NCBI RefSeq assembly: GCF_005937985.2
Contig: NZ_CP042172.1
Span: 682,001-746,000, forward strand
Direction of reading: 5' to 3'
Length of the DNA stretch: 64,000 nt
Source of the DNA: Arthrobacter sp. KBS0702
GTDB taxonomy: Bacteria; Actinomycetota; Actinomycetes; Actinomycetales; Micrococcaceae
Of this stretch, positions 48,485 to 56,030 are shown in pieces. Position numbers and translations under genes: made by a program. The notes under the pieces were generated by a model. It saw only the letters and a list, made by a program, of their open reading frames with translations, was not told the origin of the DNA and made no database searches. The first letter of the stretch is position 1. Each line of letters begins with the position of its first letter.

Positions 48485-49392
48485 CCGCGGCGGTCCGCCT
48501 GGGCCGCGAGGAGCGGCAGCACGTGGTCCGTGAGCAACGGCGCCAGATCGTCCGGCAACTCGCCGGACAGGTCCAGCCAACGGATTTCGGCGATCTCCGC
48601 CGACGGGTGCGCGGTCCAGCTGCCTGGTGCGTTGATCAAGGTGGGCGCGGTGAAAACGGTGGCCTCGATCTGCGTGGCAGCCTCATTTGCGGCGTCGGCC
48701 AGCCAGCGGCCAAAGGGCACCAGGTCCCCGGGGGCCACGCTGATTCCCACTTCCTCCTCGAGCTCGCGGGAAGCGGCCTGGGCGGCGGTTTCGCCGGGTT
48801 CGGGCTTGCCGCCCGGGTGCATGAACTTGTCCGTGCCGCGCTTGCGGACGGTCAGGAGGCGGCCGGCGTCGTCGAAGACGCAGACGGCGGAGACGACGAT
48901 GCGGGGATTCACGGCCGTCCTGTGCAGCGCGGATTCGAGCAGCAGGTCCTTGGCCGGGCCGGTGACGTCCCAGCGGTAGTGGAACTCGTCCGGCCCGAGC
49001 TTCGTGTACTCGACCCGGTAGGTGTCGGGGTCGCACCAGTGCGTATCCCGGTGGTCCTGCCCGCCGAAGCCGATGCGGTGGAACGGGCGGCCGTCGGGGA
49101 AGAACATGTCCATGGCGTCCGGTGTTGCCGCCGCCCGGAGCAGGTATTCGCGGCTGGCCGGCCCGGCAAAGGACGTGCCGCCGGCCGGGTTCCACTGCAC
49201 GGTGCCGTCTTCGCGGAAGCGGAGGCCGCCGTCGTTGGTTTCTGTGAAGCGGACGACGCCGGTGAAGGTTCCGCGGCTGCCGGTGGCCCGGTCCAGCAGG
49301 GTCCGGTCCACGCTCCAGTCGCCCACGAGGTAGGCGCGCAGATCGAAGGGCCGTTCCTCTTCTTCACCGGCGGCCGGCAGCTGGGAGTTCAA
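48481..49392 (-). CDS. DUF6314 domain fused to a NUDIX hydrolase
   Basis: 303 residues. Residues about 15-160 form a DUF6314-type barrel domain (YLVGDWSVDRTLLDRATGSRGTFTG at the start, EYTKLGPDEFHYRWDVTGPAKDL at the end). Residues 165-300 are a NUDIX fold with the box GKPEPGETAAQAASRELEEEVG at 195-216, complete in the GX5EX7REUXEEXG sense. It should hydrolyse a nucleoside diphosphate-linked substrate; which one is unknown. The two domains usually occur as separate proteins. It converges on the ABC exporter with a 4-bp overlap. Confidence 0.85.
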   Translation of the reverse strand: MNSQLPAAGEEEERPFDLRAYLVGDWSVDRTLLDRATGSRGTFTGVVRFTETNDGGLRFREDGTVQWNPAGGTSFAGPASREYLLRAAATPDAMDMFFPDGRPFHRIGFGGQDHRDTHWCDPDTYRVEYTKLGPDEFHYRWDVTGPAKDLLLESALHRTAVNPRIVVSAVCVFDDAGRLLTVRKRGTDKFMHPGGKPEPGETAAQAASRELEEEVGISVAPGDLVPFGRWLADAANEAATQIEATVFTAPTLINAPGSWTAHPSAEIAEIRWLDLSGELPDDLAPLLTDHVLPLLAAQADRRG

Positions 49393-49393
49393 G

Positions 49394-49466
49394 TGCCCTC
49401 GATTGGAATCGAACCAACGACACCGGCTTTAGGAGAGCCGTGCTCTATCCACTGAGCTACGAGGGC
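49394..49466 (-). tRNA. tRNA-Arg, anticodon CCU
   Basis: The minus strand gives a 73-nt cloverleaf: acceptor GCCCTCG/CGAGGGC, D-arm with TAGCTCAGTGGATAGAGCA, anticodon arm CGGCT-CTCCTAA-AGCCG with CCT at 34-36, and TTCGATT in the T-loop. The discriminator is A. It reads AGG codons, rare in this GC-rich genome. CCA is not encoded. Confidence 0.97.
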
Positions 49467-49552
49467 GGGCGTACGGGGCGGGCGGCGGTTGGCCTGCCCG
49501 TCCGGACACGGATACCAGCATACAAGGTGAGGGCACGTACTACGCTCTTCGC

Positions 49553-50323
49553 ATGACAGCCTCTGCCGCCACCGCCTCGCGCGAACTTATCTACATCCCC
49601 GACGTGGCCACCACCCGGTTCTACCTCGGAGCGCTCGCCAAACTAAGCGTGCTGCAGTACTTCGTCGCCGAGGCCGCGGTCATCGGCGCGTGGGCGGGCC
49701 CGGAGCGGTACAGCCGGCGCACCGGGTACATCAGCGATCTCGGTGCCCTGCGGTGCGGCGAGTTTTCCGGCCGGGACGTCTGCTCGCCCGCACACCTGCT
49801 GATGAACGCCTCGTTCGTGGTCCAGGGGATCGGGATGATGGTCGGGGCGCTGCTGCTCAGCTCCGCCGTTCTCGGCGTGGCGGCCCGGGCCGGGGCCCGG
49901 CTGGCCGTTGCCCCCGGGCGGCGCTCGCCGTCCCGCGCTGCTTTTGCCGTGCGCTCACTGAGCGTGACCGCCGGCGCGGGCACCGTGGTGGTCGGACTGG
50001 TGCCGGAAGACGCCGGCTCCGGCTGGCATCTGGTGGGCGCGCTGATGTATTTCGCCGCCGGCGGGGTGGCCTTGTTGCTGGTCGGCTGGCTGTGGCGCCA
50101 CCAGACACCCTTGTGCTGGTTCATCCTTGGCTGCGGCGCCGTTTCGCTGGCCGCGCTGGCGGCGGGCGGGCTGACGGGGATGAAGGTGCCGGAACCGGGC
50201 ACGCTGGAACGGCTGATGGGATACCCCATCACCATCGGCATGGCGGTGCTGGGGCTGGTCGTGGCACAGCGCGTCCGGCAGGAACTCGTTGCCAGAAAGC
50301 GGGCGTTCGTGGGATCGAACTAA
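49553..50323 (+). CDS. DUF998-family membrane protein
   Basis: 256 residues with about six hydrophobic segments. ISDLGALRCGEFSGRDVCSPAHLLMNASFVVQGIGMMVGALLL (about 60-105) and the VGLVPEDAGSGWHLVGALMYFAAGGVALLL region (about 145-175) carry the DUF998 pattern of Asn-Phe helices and a His between helices. The basic C-terminus is cytosolic. Function is unknown. ATG 49553 is 86 bp from the divergent tRNA gene. Confidence 0.82.
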   Translation: MTASAATASRELIYIPDVATTRFYLGALAKLSVLQYFVAEAAVIGAWAGPERYSRRTGYISDLGALRCGEFSGRDVCSPAHLLMNASFVVQGIGMMVGALLLSSAVLGVAARAGARLAVAPGRRSPSRAAFAVRSLSVTAGAGTVVVGLVPEDAGSGWHLVGALMYFAAGGVALLLVGWLWRHQTPLCWFILGCGAVSLAALAAGGLTGMKVPEPGTLERLMGYPITIGMAVLGLVVAQRVRQELVARKRAFVGSN

Positions 50324-50535
50324 AGCCTCGAATACCTCGCCCAGTCATGTGGAATTTGCCCGGACCGGCCTTTCCGGCGGCACTTTTGGCGAATGCGTGT
50401 CGCGGTGGTGTCTTATGTCTCATCCACGGGCAGGCTTGCACTATTATGAGGGCATCCGCCGGAACGTTCCGGTGCCTCGTGCAGGAGCTGGCTCCAGCGC
50501 ACGCCGGAATGCCGACTTGTAGCCTTTGGGGACGA

Positions 50536-50628
50536 ATGTCTGATCAGCTAGTTGTGCCGCGCATGGCAGCGACAACGGTTTTCGGCGTCCCGGCAAATGT
50601 TCGTCCGCCACAGGTGGTGGCCCAGTGA
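50536..50628 (+). CDS. Small ORF (30 residues) coupled to the STAS gene
   Basis: ATG 50536 follows TTTGGGGA and opens a 30-residue frame (MSDQLVVPRMAATTVFG to PQVVAQ). Its stop overlaps the GTG of the next gene by 4 nt (GTGA). TATTAT near 50443 is a possible -10 box. It is too short to assign and may act as a leader that delivers ribosomes to the STAS gene. The gap 50324-50535 shows nothing else. Confidence 0.45.
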   Translation: MSDQLVVPRMAATTVFGVPANVRPPQVVAQ

Positions 50629-51128
50629 CGGTTGAAGCGCCGGTTGCTCCGGACGCCCCGGACGAGAAAATCCCGGAAGACCCCCGAGCACTTGCGGGAG
50701 CGCCCGCCGCGGCGGCTCAGTCATTGTTGACCGCGGAGCCGACGTTGGCCGCGGAGCCAACCCCGGAGCCGATCATCGGCGTCCGTCAACTCCAAGGCGG
50801 CATCATCGAAGTCGCGTTGCCGCCGAACCGTGAGATCGAGGGCCCCGAAGCACGGGCGGCCGGGGCTGCGGTCCGCACGCTCGCCGACGGCCTGCGCGTG
50901 CCCGTACTGCTGAACATCTCCGGCGTCGTCGGCGTCAGCGCGGAAGCCCGCCAGGTCTATGCTGGTTCGATTGCCGCTTCGGCATTCGCGCTGGTGGGAG
51001 AGAGCCCCGTGGACCGCGTGATCGCGCACTACCTGCTGCGCTCCAGAACCGAAACAATCCCGGCGGAGTTCTTCCTTTCGCGCACGGAAGCCCTTGAGTG
51101 GTTAAGGCCCTATACGAGTGAAAAGTGA
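50625..51128 (+). CDS. STAS/SpoIIAA-like domain protein
   Basis: 167 residues. After a disordered acidic N-terminus (1-48), residues 50-167 show alternating strands and helices. GIIEVALPPNREIEGPEARAAG, VPVLLNISGVVGVSAEARQVYAG and FFLSRTEALEWLRPY resemble SpoIIAA-like STAS domains, with a conserved SxEARxxxAG motif. Such domains usually act by protein-protein contact. GTG 50625 overlaps the small ORF, and the C-terminus overlaps the GGDEF-EAL gene by 11 nt. A partner role for the c-di-GMP enzyme is likely. Confidence 0.75.
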   Translation: MTVEAPVAPDAPDEKIPEDPRALAGAPAAAAQSLLTAEPTLAAEPTPEPIIGVRQLQGGIIEVALPPNREIEGPEARAAGAAVRTLADGLRVPVLLNISGVVGVSAEARQVYAGSIAASAFALVGESPVDRVIAHYLLRSRTETIPAEFFLSRTEALEWLRPYTSEK

Positions 51129-52653
51129 TGTTCCAGACCCCCGTCTCCATACCCTCGTGGAGGGCATTGTCCGGATCGCCAGCGGTGATCTAAGCACCAG
51201 GATTCCCCACTCCGGGGCGCGCGACGACGTCGCGGCGGTGATTGCCGGAATCAACCTGATGGCCGACGATCTGCAGACCATTTACCAGGAGCTCGAGGAG
51301 CGCGTCGAGAGCCGGACCGCCATGCTGCGCCAAGCGCAGGTGGAGCTCGAGCGGATGGCGCTGACGGATCCGTTGACCCAGTTGGCCAACCGGACTGCCC
51401 TGAACTCGGTGCTCAGCCACGCGCTAGCCGAGACATCCCGCGGTGAGCAGCCGCCGGCCCTGCTGATCCTCGACCTCGACTCCTTCAAGGGCATCAACGA
51501 CACGCTGGGCCACAGCGCGGGCGACGATGTCCTGCGTGTGATTGCCCGGCGTCTCCAGGACGCAGTCCGGGCCACGGATACCGTGGCGAGGCTGGGCGGC
51601 GACGAATTCGCCGTCATGCTGCCAAAATCCAACCTGGTGCGTGCCCGTCGGGTCGCCAACAGGATTCTCAAGGCGCTCAGCGAGAGCCTGGACATCGGCG
51701 ACCTCCGGATCACCTGCGGCACGAGCATCGGCGTGCGCGTGGCCGAGCCCGGGCAGTCCGTGGATGACCTGGTGATGGAAGCTGACACGGCCATGTACGC
51801 CGCCAAGGCACAGCCGCACAGCGGGATCAAGATCTTCGAACCGGCGCTGCTCTACGCCCGGCGGTTGCAGAGCCTTATGGTCACCGAGATGCGTGAAGCG
51901 ATCCTCCAGGACCAGCTGACCCTGCACTACCAGCCGGTGGTGGAGCTCGCCACCGGCCGGATCGAGGGCGTCGAGGCGCTGGTGCGCTGGAACCACCCTG
52001 AGCGCGGGCTCCTGATGCCGGACCAGTTCATTCCGCTGGCAGAAGAGACCGGGATGATCGTGGAACTGGGGCACTGGGTCCTGCGCACCGCGGTCCGGCA
52101 GTTGCGCGACTGGCAAGACCGGTTGCCGCTGGATAGCGAATTCTCCGTCCGGGTGAATATCTCCACCACCGAGCTGCAAAACCTCGAACTCATCGAGCAC
52201 GTCCAGGACATCCTCCGCGAGACCGGTGTGGATGCGTCCAACCTGATCATCGAACTGACGGAATCGATGGCCGTCACCGGCGGTGATGTGGACAAGTACT
52301 CGCTCAGCGGGCTGCGCCAGCTCGGCGTGCAGCTTGAGATCGACGACTTTGGCACGGGCTACTCCTCGATCAGCTACCTCCGCCGGCTCCCCGTGAACGT
52401 GGTCAAAATTGACCGGAGTCTGATTGCGGGCCTGGGGACGGACGAGGAGCAGGGCGGCTTTGTCGAGGCCGTGCTGCACCTGATCCACGCCTGCGGGCTC
52501 AAAGCGGTGGCCGAGGGTATTGAGACTGCCGAACAGGCCGAGGAACTGATCCGGTTGGGTTGCGGGAGCGGCCAGGGGTATTACTTTGGACGCCCGGCAC
52601 CGGCGGAAGCCGTGGAGGAAACCCTTTGGCAGTGGAGCGCAGTTTCGGAGTAA
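51118..52653 (+). CDS. HAMP-GGDEF-EAL c-di-GMP enzyme (cytosolic)
   Basis: 511 residues with no membrane segment. A HAMP-like piece (about 10-55, IVRIASGDLSTRIPHSGARDDVAAV) and coiled coil (55-85) lead to the GGDEF domain. It has an intact GGDEF at 160-164 and an RATD inhibitory site (151-154) five residues before it. The EAL domain starts near 255 with EAL at 286-288, plus NIS, ELTES, DDFGTGYSS, KIDRS and EGIET, so both synthase and phosphodiesterase look active. GTG 51118 overlaps the STAS gene by 11 nt. The cytosolic HAMP may take its signal from the STAS partner. Confidence 0.92.
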   Translation: MKSDVPDPRLHTLVEGIVRIASGDLSTRIPHSGARDDVAAVIAGINLMADDLQTIYQELEERVESRTAMLRQAQVELERMALTDPLTQLANRTALNSVLSHALAETSRGEQPPALLILDLDSFKGINDTLGHSAGDDVLRVIARRLQDAVRATDTVARLGGDEFAVMLPKSNLVRARRVANRILKALSESLDIGDLRITCGTSIGVRVAEPGQSVDDLVMEADTAMYAAKAQPHSGIKIFEPALLYARRLQSLMVTEMREAILQDQLTLHYQPVVELATGRIEGVEALVRWNHPERGLLMPDQFIPLAEETGMIVELGHWVLRTAVRQLRDWQDRLPLDSEFSVRVNISTTELQNLELIEHVQDILRETGVDASNLIIELTESMAVTGGDVDKYSLSGLRQLGVQLEIDDFGTGYSSISYLRRLPVNVVKIDRSLIAGLGTDEEQGGFVEAVLHLIHACGLKAVAEGIETAEQAEELIRLGCGSGQGYYFGRPAPAEAVEETLWQWSAVSE

Positions 52654-52724
52654 TGCTCCGACGGAAAGAACGACGGCGGTGCGGCCGGCGTGTTTGCGGG
52701 CGGCGTGTTTGCGGCCGGACATAA

Positions 52725-52766
52725 CAAAGGGCGGGGACTGGACGTAAATCCGGTCCCCGCCCTTTG
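52725..52766. terminator. Bidirectional terminator between the GGDEF-EAL gene and the small peptide gene
   Basis: CAAAGGGCGGGGAC (52725-52738) pairs exactly with 52753-52766 over 14 bp, with the inner GG/CC extending it. It is flanked by converging genes and has A/T-containing ends in both directions. Confidence 0.8.
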
Positions 52767-52781
52767 CGGTTGCTGTCAGTT

Positions 52782-52931
52782 CTACTTGGTGGTGGAGTTC
52801 GGCCACCAGTCCGGCGCTGCCACAACCGTGCTGCCGGAGTTGCCACCGGTAGCCGAGACAGCTGCTGAGGCGGAGAGCCCTGCGGCGGCCAGGGCTCCGG
52901 CGACGAGGAGGGTTGCGATGGTCTTCTTCAT
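52782..52931 (-). CDS. Small secreted peptide precursor (49 residues)
   Basis: Start ATG (complement 52929-52931) has a strong AGGAG seven nt upstream. The product begins MKKTIATLLVAGALAAAG, a textbook signal sequence, with possible cleavage after ASA near residue 23. The remaining about 25 residues are small and polar and end APDWWPNSTTK, with a tandem Trp pair. Codon use matches native genes. It ends 15 bp from a shared terminator and is head-to-head with the TPR gene at 53133, leaving 201 bp between starts. No family is recognised. A secreted signal peptide is a hypothesis; a plain secreted peptide or toxin-like product is the alternative. Confidence 0.8.
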   Translation of the reverse strand: MKKTIATLLVAGALAAAGLSASAAVSATGGNSGSTVVAAPDWWPNSTTK

Positions 52932-53132
52932 GTAGGACTCCTGTTACGTGAGGGACGGATGTGACTCAAGTGGTGCAGATTTAGTATAGGGTCCACCGAC
53001 ACGCCGTCAGGTAACGATTTGTCTCAGCTGCACGAAAACTGTGTTATTTGCGCGTGAATATTGCCAATTCCCCCCGCCGAAATTATGCGTGTGCTGTACG
53101 GATTTACGCCGGTGGCAACGGATAATTGATAC

Positions 53133-54212
53133 ATGCTTGAGAAGATAGCCTCTACGGCTTACGTCGCGGCAGAGCTCAAAGCTCGCAGTCACCGGGACAA
53201 CCACGAGTTCGCCGCGGCGGCTAGCAGTGCGCACGACGCTGCCGCGATTGCTCTGGCCGAAGGCGATCCTGCGGCTGGTTGGGCGATGAAGTACTTCCAG
53301 GCAGAGAATTTGATGGACGCTGGCGACTTTGAAAAGTGCGCCGACTTGGCCCGCGAGCTCATTGATCACCCTCACACCGCGCCGGAGGAGCAAACACAAG
53401 CGCGGGCACACATTTTGCTCTCGAAGGCATGGCAGGGAGCGGGACTTCTAGAGAGTGCCGCGGAAGCCGCTCGTACGGCTGCAGAGCTCACTTCGGATGA
53501 GGCCGATATTGAAATTAATGTGAAGGCGAGGCAAGCATTAATCGCGGCCCTTGCGGATGGCGGCAGGCTCGTCGAGGCTTGGAATGAGAGTCGGGTGCTG
53601 GCCAGCATAATCTCGGAAGACCTGGACGATCAAGTGGCAGGCAAGGCCTATTGGGTCATTGGAAACGTTGCCTTTTTATCCAACCGGGTGGGGGAAGGCC
53701 TTCGCTATCACGAGTTGGCTGCCACGACCTTCTCGCCCTCGAGAAACCTCGATGTCTGGGCCAAATTCAACAAGGCATCTGCCGCAATGCGCTTAACGGC
53801 TGATGTGGCCGACACCGACACGCTGCGATGCATAGAACGCGCGGAGTTGGCGACTGACGTCATCGGGGGGACCGCCAATGACTATCTCCTCCTCCGGCTT
53901 AATCGAGCCCACTGGAACCTTCTGGCGGGAGACCCTGAAGGGGCGGTAGCTCTTCTTCAAGACCTCTGCGGCACGGAGGATCAGCTTGCGCCTCAAAGAG
54001 CAGGCGAGGCGTGCTTCCTCCTCGGACGCGCATATTTGGCCCTTGGGAAAAATTCCCTGGCTCGCGACTGCCTCCTGCGGGCCGCCAGTAACTTTGATGC
54101 ATCTGGCGCTCCCCACCGCGGCCAGCAAGCCCGCGACTTCCTCAGGGCCGAACTAGGCCGGGCATCCTTCTGGTCCTGGCTCGTCCACGTCACGGGCTTC
54201 GACCGCAACTGA
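53133..54212 (+). CDS. TPR-repeat protein without a DNA-binding domain
   Basis: 359 residues made of helical pairs. Repeats are visible at about 25-55 (AAAASSAHDAAAIALAEGDPAAGWAM), 55-75 (YFQAENLMDAGDFEKCADLARELI), 90-120 (ILLSKAWQGAGLLESAAEAARTAAEL), 165-190, 255-285 (NRAHWNLLAGDPEGAVALLQDLC) and 292-320 (CFLLGRAYLALGKNSLARDCLLRAASNFDASG). No HTH, membrane or enzyme motif is seen, and a TGA two codons upstream rules out a longer N-terminus. GATAAT at 53121-53126 lies 6 bp before the ATG, suggesting a leaderless message. AT-rich codons set it apart from its neighbours, a sign of recent acquisition. Confidence 0.82.
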   Translation: MLEKIASTAYVAAELKARSHRDNHEFAAAASSAHDAAAIALAEGDPAAGWAMKYFQAENLMDAGDFEKCADLARELIDHPHTAPEEQTQARAHILLSKAWQGAGLLESAAEAARTAAELTSDEADIEINVKARQALIAALADGGRLVEAWNESRVLASIISEDLDDQVAGKAYWVIGNVAFLSNRVGEGLRYHELAATTFSPSRNLDVWAKFNKASAAMRLTADVADTDTLRCIERAELATDVIGGTANDYLLLRLNRAHWNLLAGDPEGAVALLQDLCGTEDQLAPQRAGEACFLLGRAYLALGKNSLARDCLLRAASNFDASGAPHRGQQARDFLRAELGRASFWSWLVHVTGFDRN

Positions 54213-54226
54213 CACCGTTTCCTGAG

Positions 54227-54333
54227 CATGCCCTCCGCCCGCGTCGTGCAGTGGACATATAGGGCATGTGCTCATTCGCCGGGGGCAGGAATGGGCATGT
54301 CCATCGCGGCTAGGAGTGGGCATGTCCATCGTG
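54227..54333. repeat. CATG-centred repeat array A
   Basis: GAGCATGCCC, GGGCATGTGCTCA, TGGGCATGTCCATCG and again TGGGCATGTCCATCG have CATG cores at 54227, 54265, 54296 and 54321. The sequence family is the same as array B. It lies between the TPR gene and the converging membrane-protein gene. Confidence 0.7.
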
Positions 54334-54374
54334 CCGCGAGTCTCGGGGCTCCGTGTCCGCAGAATCCCGATCCG

Positions 54375-55028
54375 CTAGGCCCGGGCGGAACCCGCAGCGT
54401 CGGCCCGCCCCGAAGCAGACTTCCGGCCTAGGAACACAGCCGCGCCGCCGACCACGAGGCTCAGGATCAGGAGGATCCAGCCGGCCAGCGTGAGCCCGGA
54501 CGCCAGGGCGACCTGGCCGCCGTCGGGCGTCTCCGCGGACATCATGGCGTCGATCGCCGCGTTCCCCCACAGCCGCACCACGGCGAACAGCAGCGGCACC
54601 GCCCACAGGGCCCAGCGGAGTCCCTTCCGGGCCACATTCGTCCCGATCAGCAGCAACCAGGTGAAACCGAAGATCAGCGGGAACAGCGTCCCGGCAGTCT
54701 TGTGCACGTAGTTGAGCTGTCCGCGGGCGTCCCCGTCCATGGCCGTGCGCAGCTGCTCCACAAAGCCCTGGTCGAAGCCGCCGAGCAGCGAATCGGGCAT
54801 CGGGAGCCCGCCGCTGAGTTGCGTGAGCTGGTTCAGGGTCAGCAGGTGGACGTACCAGAACAGGAACAGGCTCGCCACGACGCCCGCGATCAGGATCAGG
54901 TTGCTGTTGCCCTGTGCCTTCTGCGGGGACCGCGTGGTGCTGGGATTAATCACCGCGGGCAGGTGGTGCTGGGGGACGGCCGCGCTCGCGCCGTGCTTCT
55001 TGATCCGCTGGGCGGGTGTCTTGGCCAT
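54375..55028 (-). CDS. Four-helix membrane protein of unknown function
   Basis: 217 residues. The N-terminus is basic and polar (MAKTPAQRIKKHGAS). Four hydrophobic segments follow: LILIAGVVASLFLFWYVHLL, TLFPLIFGFTWLLLIG, ALWAVPLLFAVVRLWG and ASGLTLAGWILLILSLVVGGAAVFL. A loop of about 45 residues separates the first two. No family is recognised. It is divergent from the IMPase-family gene with 108 bp between starts. Confidence 0.75.
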   Translation of the reverse strand: MAKTPAQRIKKHGASAAVPQHHLPAVINPSTTRSPQKAQGNSNLILIAGVVASLFLFWYVHLLTLNQLTQLSGGLPMPDSLLGGFDQGFVEQLRTAMDGDARGQLNYVHKTAGTLFPLIFGFTWLLLIGTNVARKGLRWALWAVPLLFAVVRLWGNAAIDAMMSAETPDGGQVALASGLTLAGWILLILSLVVGGAAVFLGRKSASGRADAAGSARA

Positions 55029-55136
55029 GGCACCATTATCGCCTTTCCCCGGAGCCGCGCCGGCCGGTCCAGGGCTGGCGCCGCGTCGAGGCCACGCGCC
55101 TGTTCAGCGCCGCGCGGCGCCCGATAGGCTGAATGA

Positions 55137-56009
55137 GTGAGCGAACTAGGCAGCAACGAACTTGGCAGACACCGGATGGGCCGGCACAGCACGGCGGAAC
55201 TCAGCTCCGAACTGGACGACTACCAGCTGGCCGAGGCCCTGGTGCGGGAGGCCGGCAACCTGGCGCTGCTGATGCGGCAGGGCGGCCTGGAGGGGCAGCA
55301 GAAGACCTCCGTCTCCGACGTCGTGACCGCGGCGGACCACGCCGCCGAGGCCTATGTGCTCGAACAGCTCCAGCGCTGCCGGCCCGACGACGGCATCCTC
55401 GGCGAAGAGGGGGCCTCCCGGCAGGGCAGCAGCGGCCGCACCTGGGTGATCGACCCGGTGGACGGCACCTATAACTTCCTGCACGGCTCCAGTTACTGGT
55501 GCTCGGCGATCGCACTGAAGGATTCGTCCGGAGCGCTGCTCGGGGCCGTTTTCCAGCCCGAGGAGGACAAGCTCTGGCTCGGCGGCACCACGCGGGCTGC
55601 CACGCTCAACGGTGAGCCGCTGACGAGTTTCCGGCCCCTCGACGCCGGCGGCCGCGGCCGGGCCGAGGCGCAGCTGGCGGAGCTGGGAGCCGCCACGTAC
55701 ATCCATCCAACGTGGCTTGCCGACCCGATGTGCGCCATGCCCTGGCATGCCGCGGCGACCGCGGCGGCGGCGCTGCGCATGTTTGGTTCGGGCTCGTGCG
55801 ACCTCGGCAGGGTGGCCGACGGCGAGCTGGACTGCTGGTTCCAGCACAGCTCCCCGGAGTGGGACTGGCTGCCAGGCCAGGCGATCGTGCACGCCGCCGG
55901 CGGCGCCACCGACGTCGTCCGCGTCAACGGCCTCGAGTGGTTTGTCGCCGGAGGTACGACGGCGGTGAAGCAGCTCCGCGCTGCGCTGGAATCAGGCTCC
56001 GTCGGGTAG
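55137..56009 (+). CDS. Inositol monophosphatase family protein
   Basis: 290 residues. Metal-binding motifs are GEEGAS (the Glu pair at about 84-86) and WVIDPVDGTYNFLHG (about 103-117). The C-terminal motif is less typical: EWDWLPGQAIVHAAGG has DWLPG where WDxAAG is usual. The enzyme should dephosphorylate inositol phosphate, histidinol phosphate or a similar sugar phosphate. GTG 55137 has no Shine-Dalgarno. TAGGCT at 55125-55130 ends 6 bp before it, so translation is probably leaderless. Repeat array B begins 22 bp after the stop. Confidence 0.88.
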   Translation: MSELGSNELGRHRMGRHSTAELSSELDDYQLAEALVREAGNLALLMRQGGLEGQQKTSVSDVVTAADHAAEAYVLEQLQRCRPDDGILGEEGASRQGSSGRTWVIDPVDGTYNFLHGSSYWCSAIALKDSSGALLGAVFQPEEDKLWLGGTTRAATLNGEPLTSFRPLDAGGRGRAEAQLAELGAATYIHPTWLADPMCAMPWHAAATAAAALRMFGSGSCDLGRVADGELDCWFQHSSPEWDWLPGQAIVHAAGGATDVVRVNGLEWFVAGGTTAVKQLRAALESGSVG

Positions 56010-56030
56010 GAAGTCCCGGGGCCGCCAGGG

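Noticed and set aside
46436..48580. Minus-strand open frame opposite the ABC exporter
   Set aside because: Antisense to an intact exporter with all ATPase motifs. The frame has low-complexity His/Gly/Gln-rich composition.
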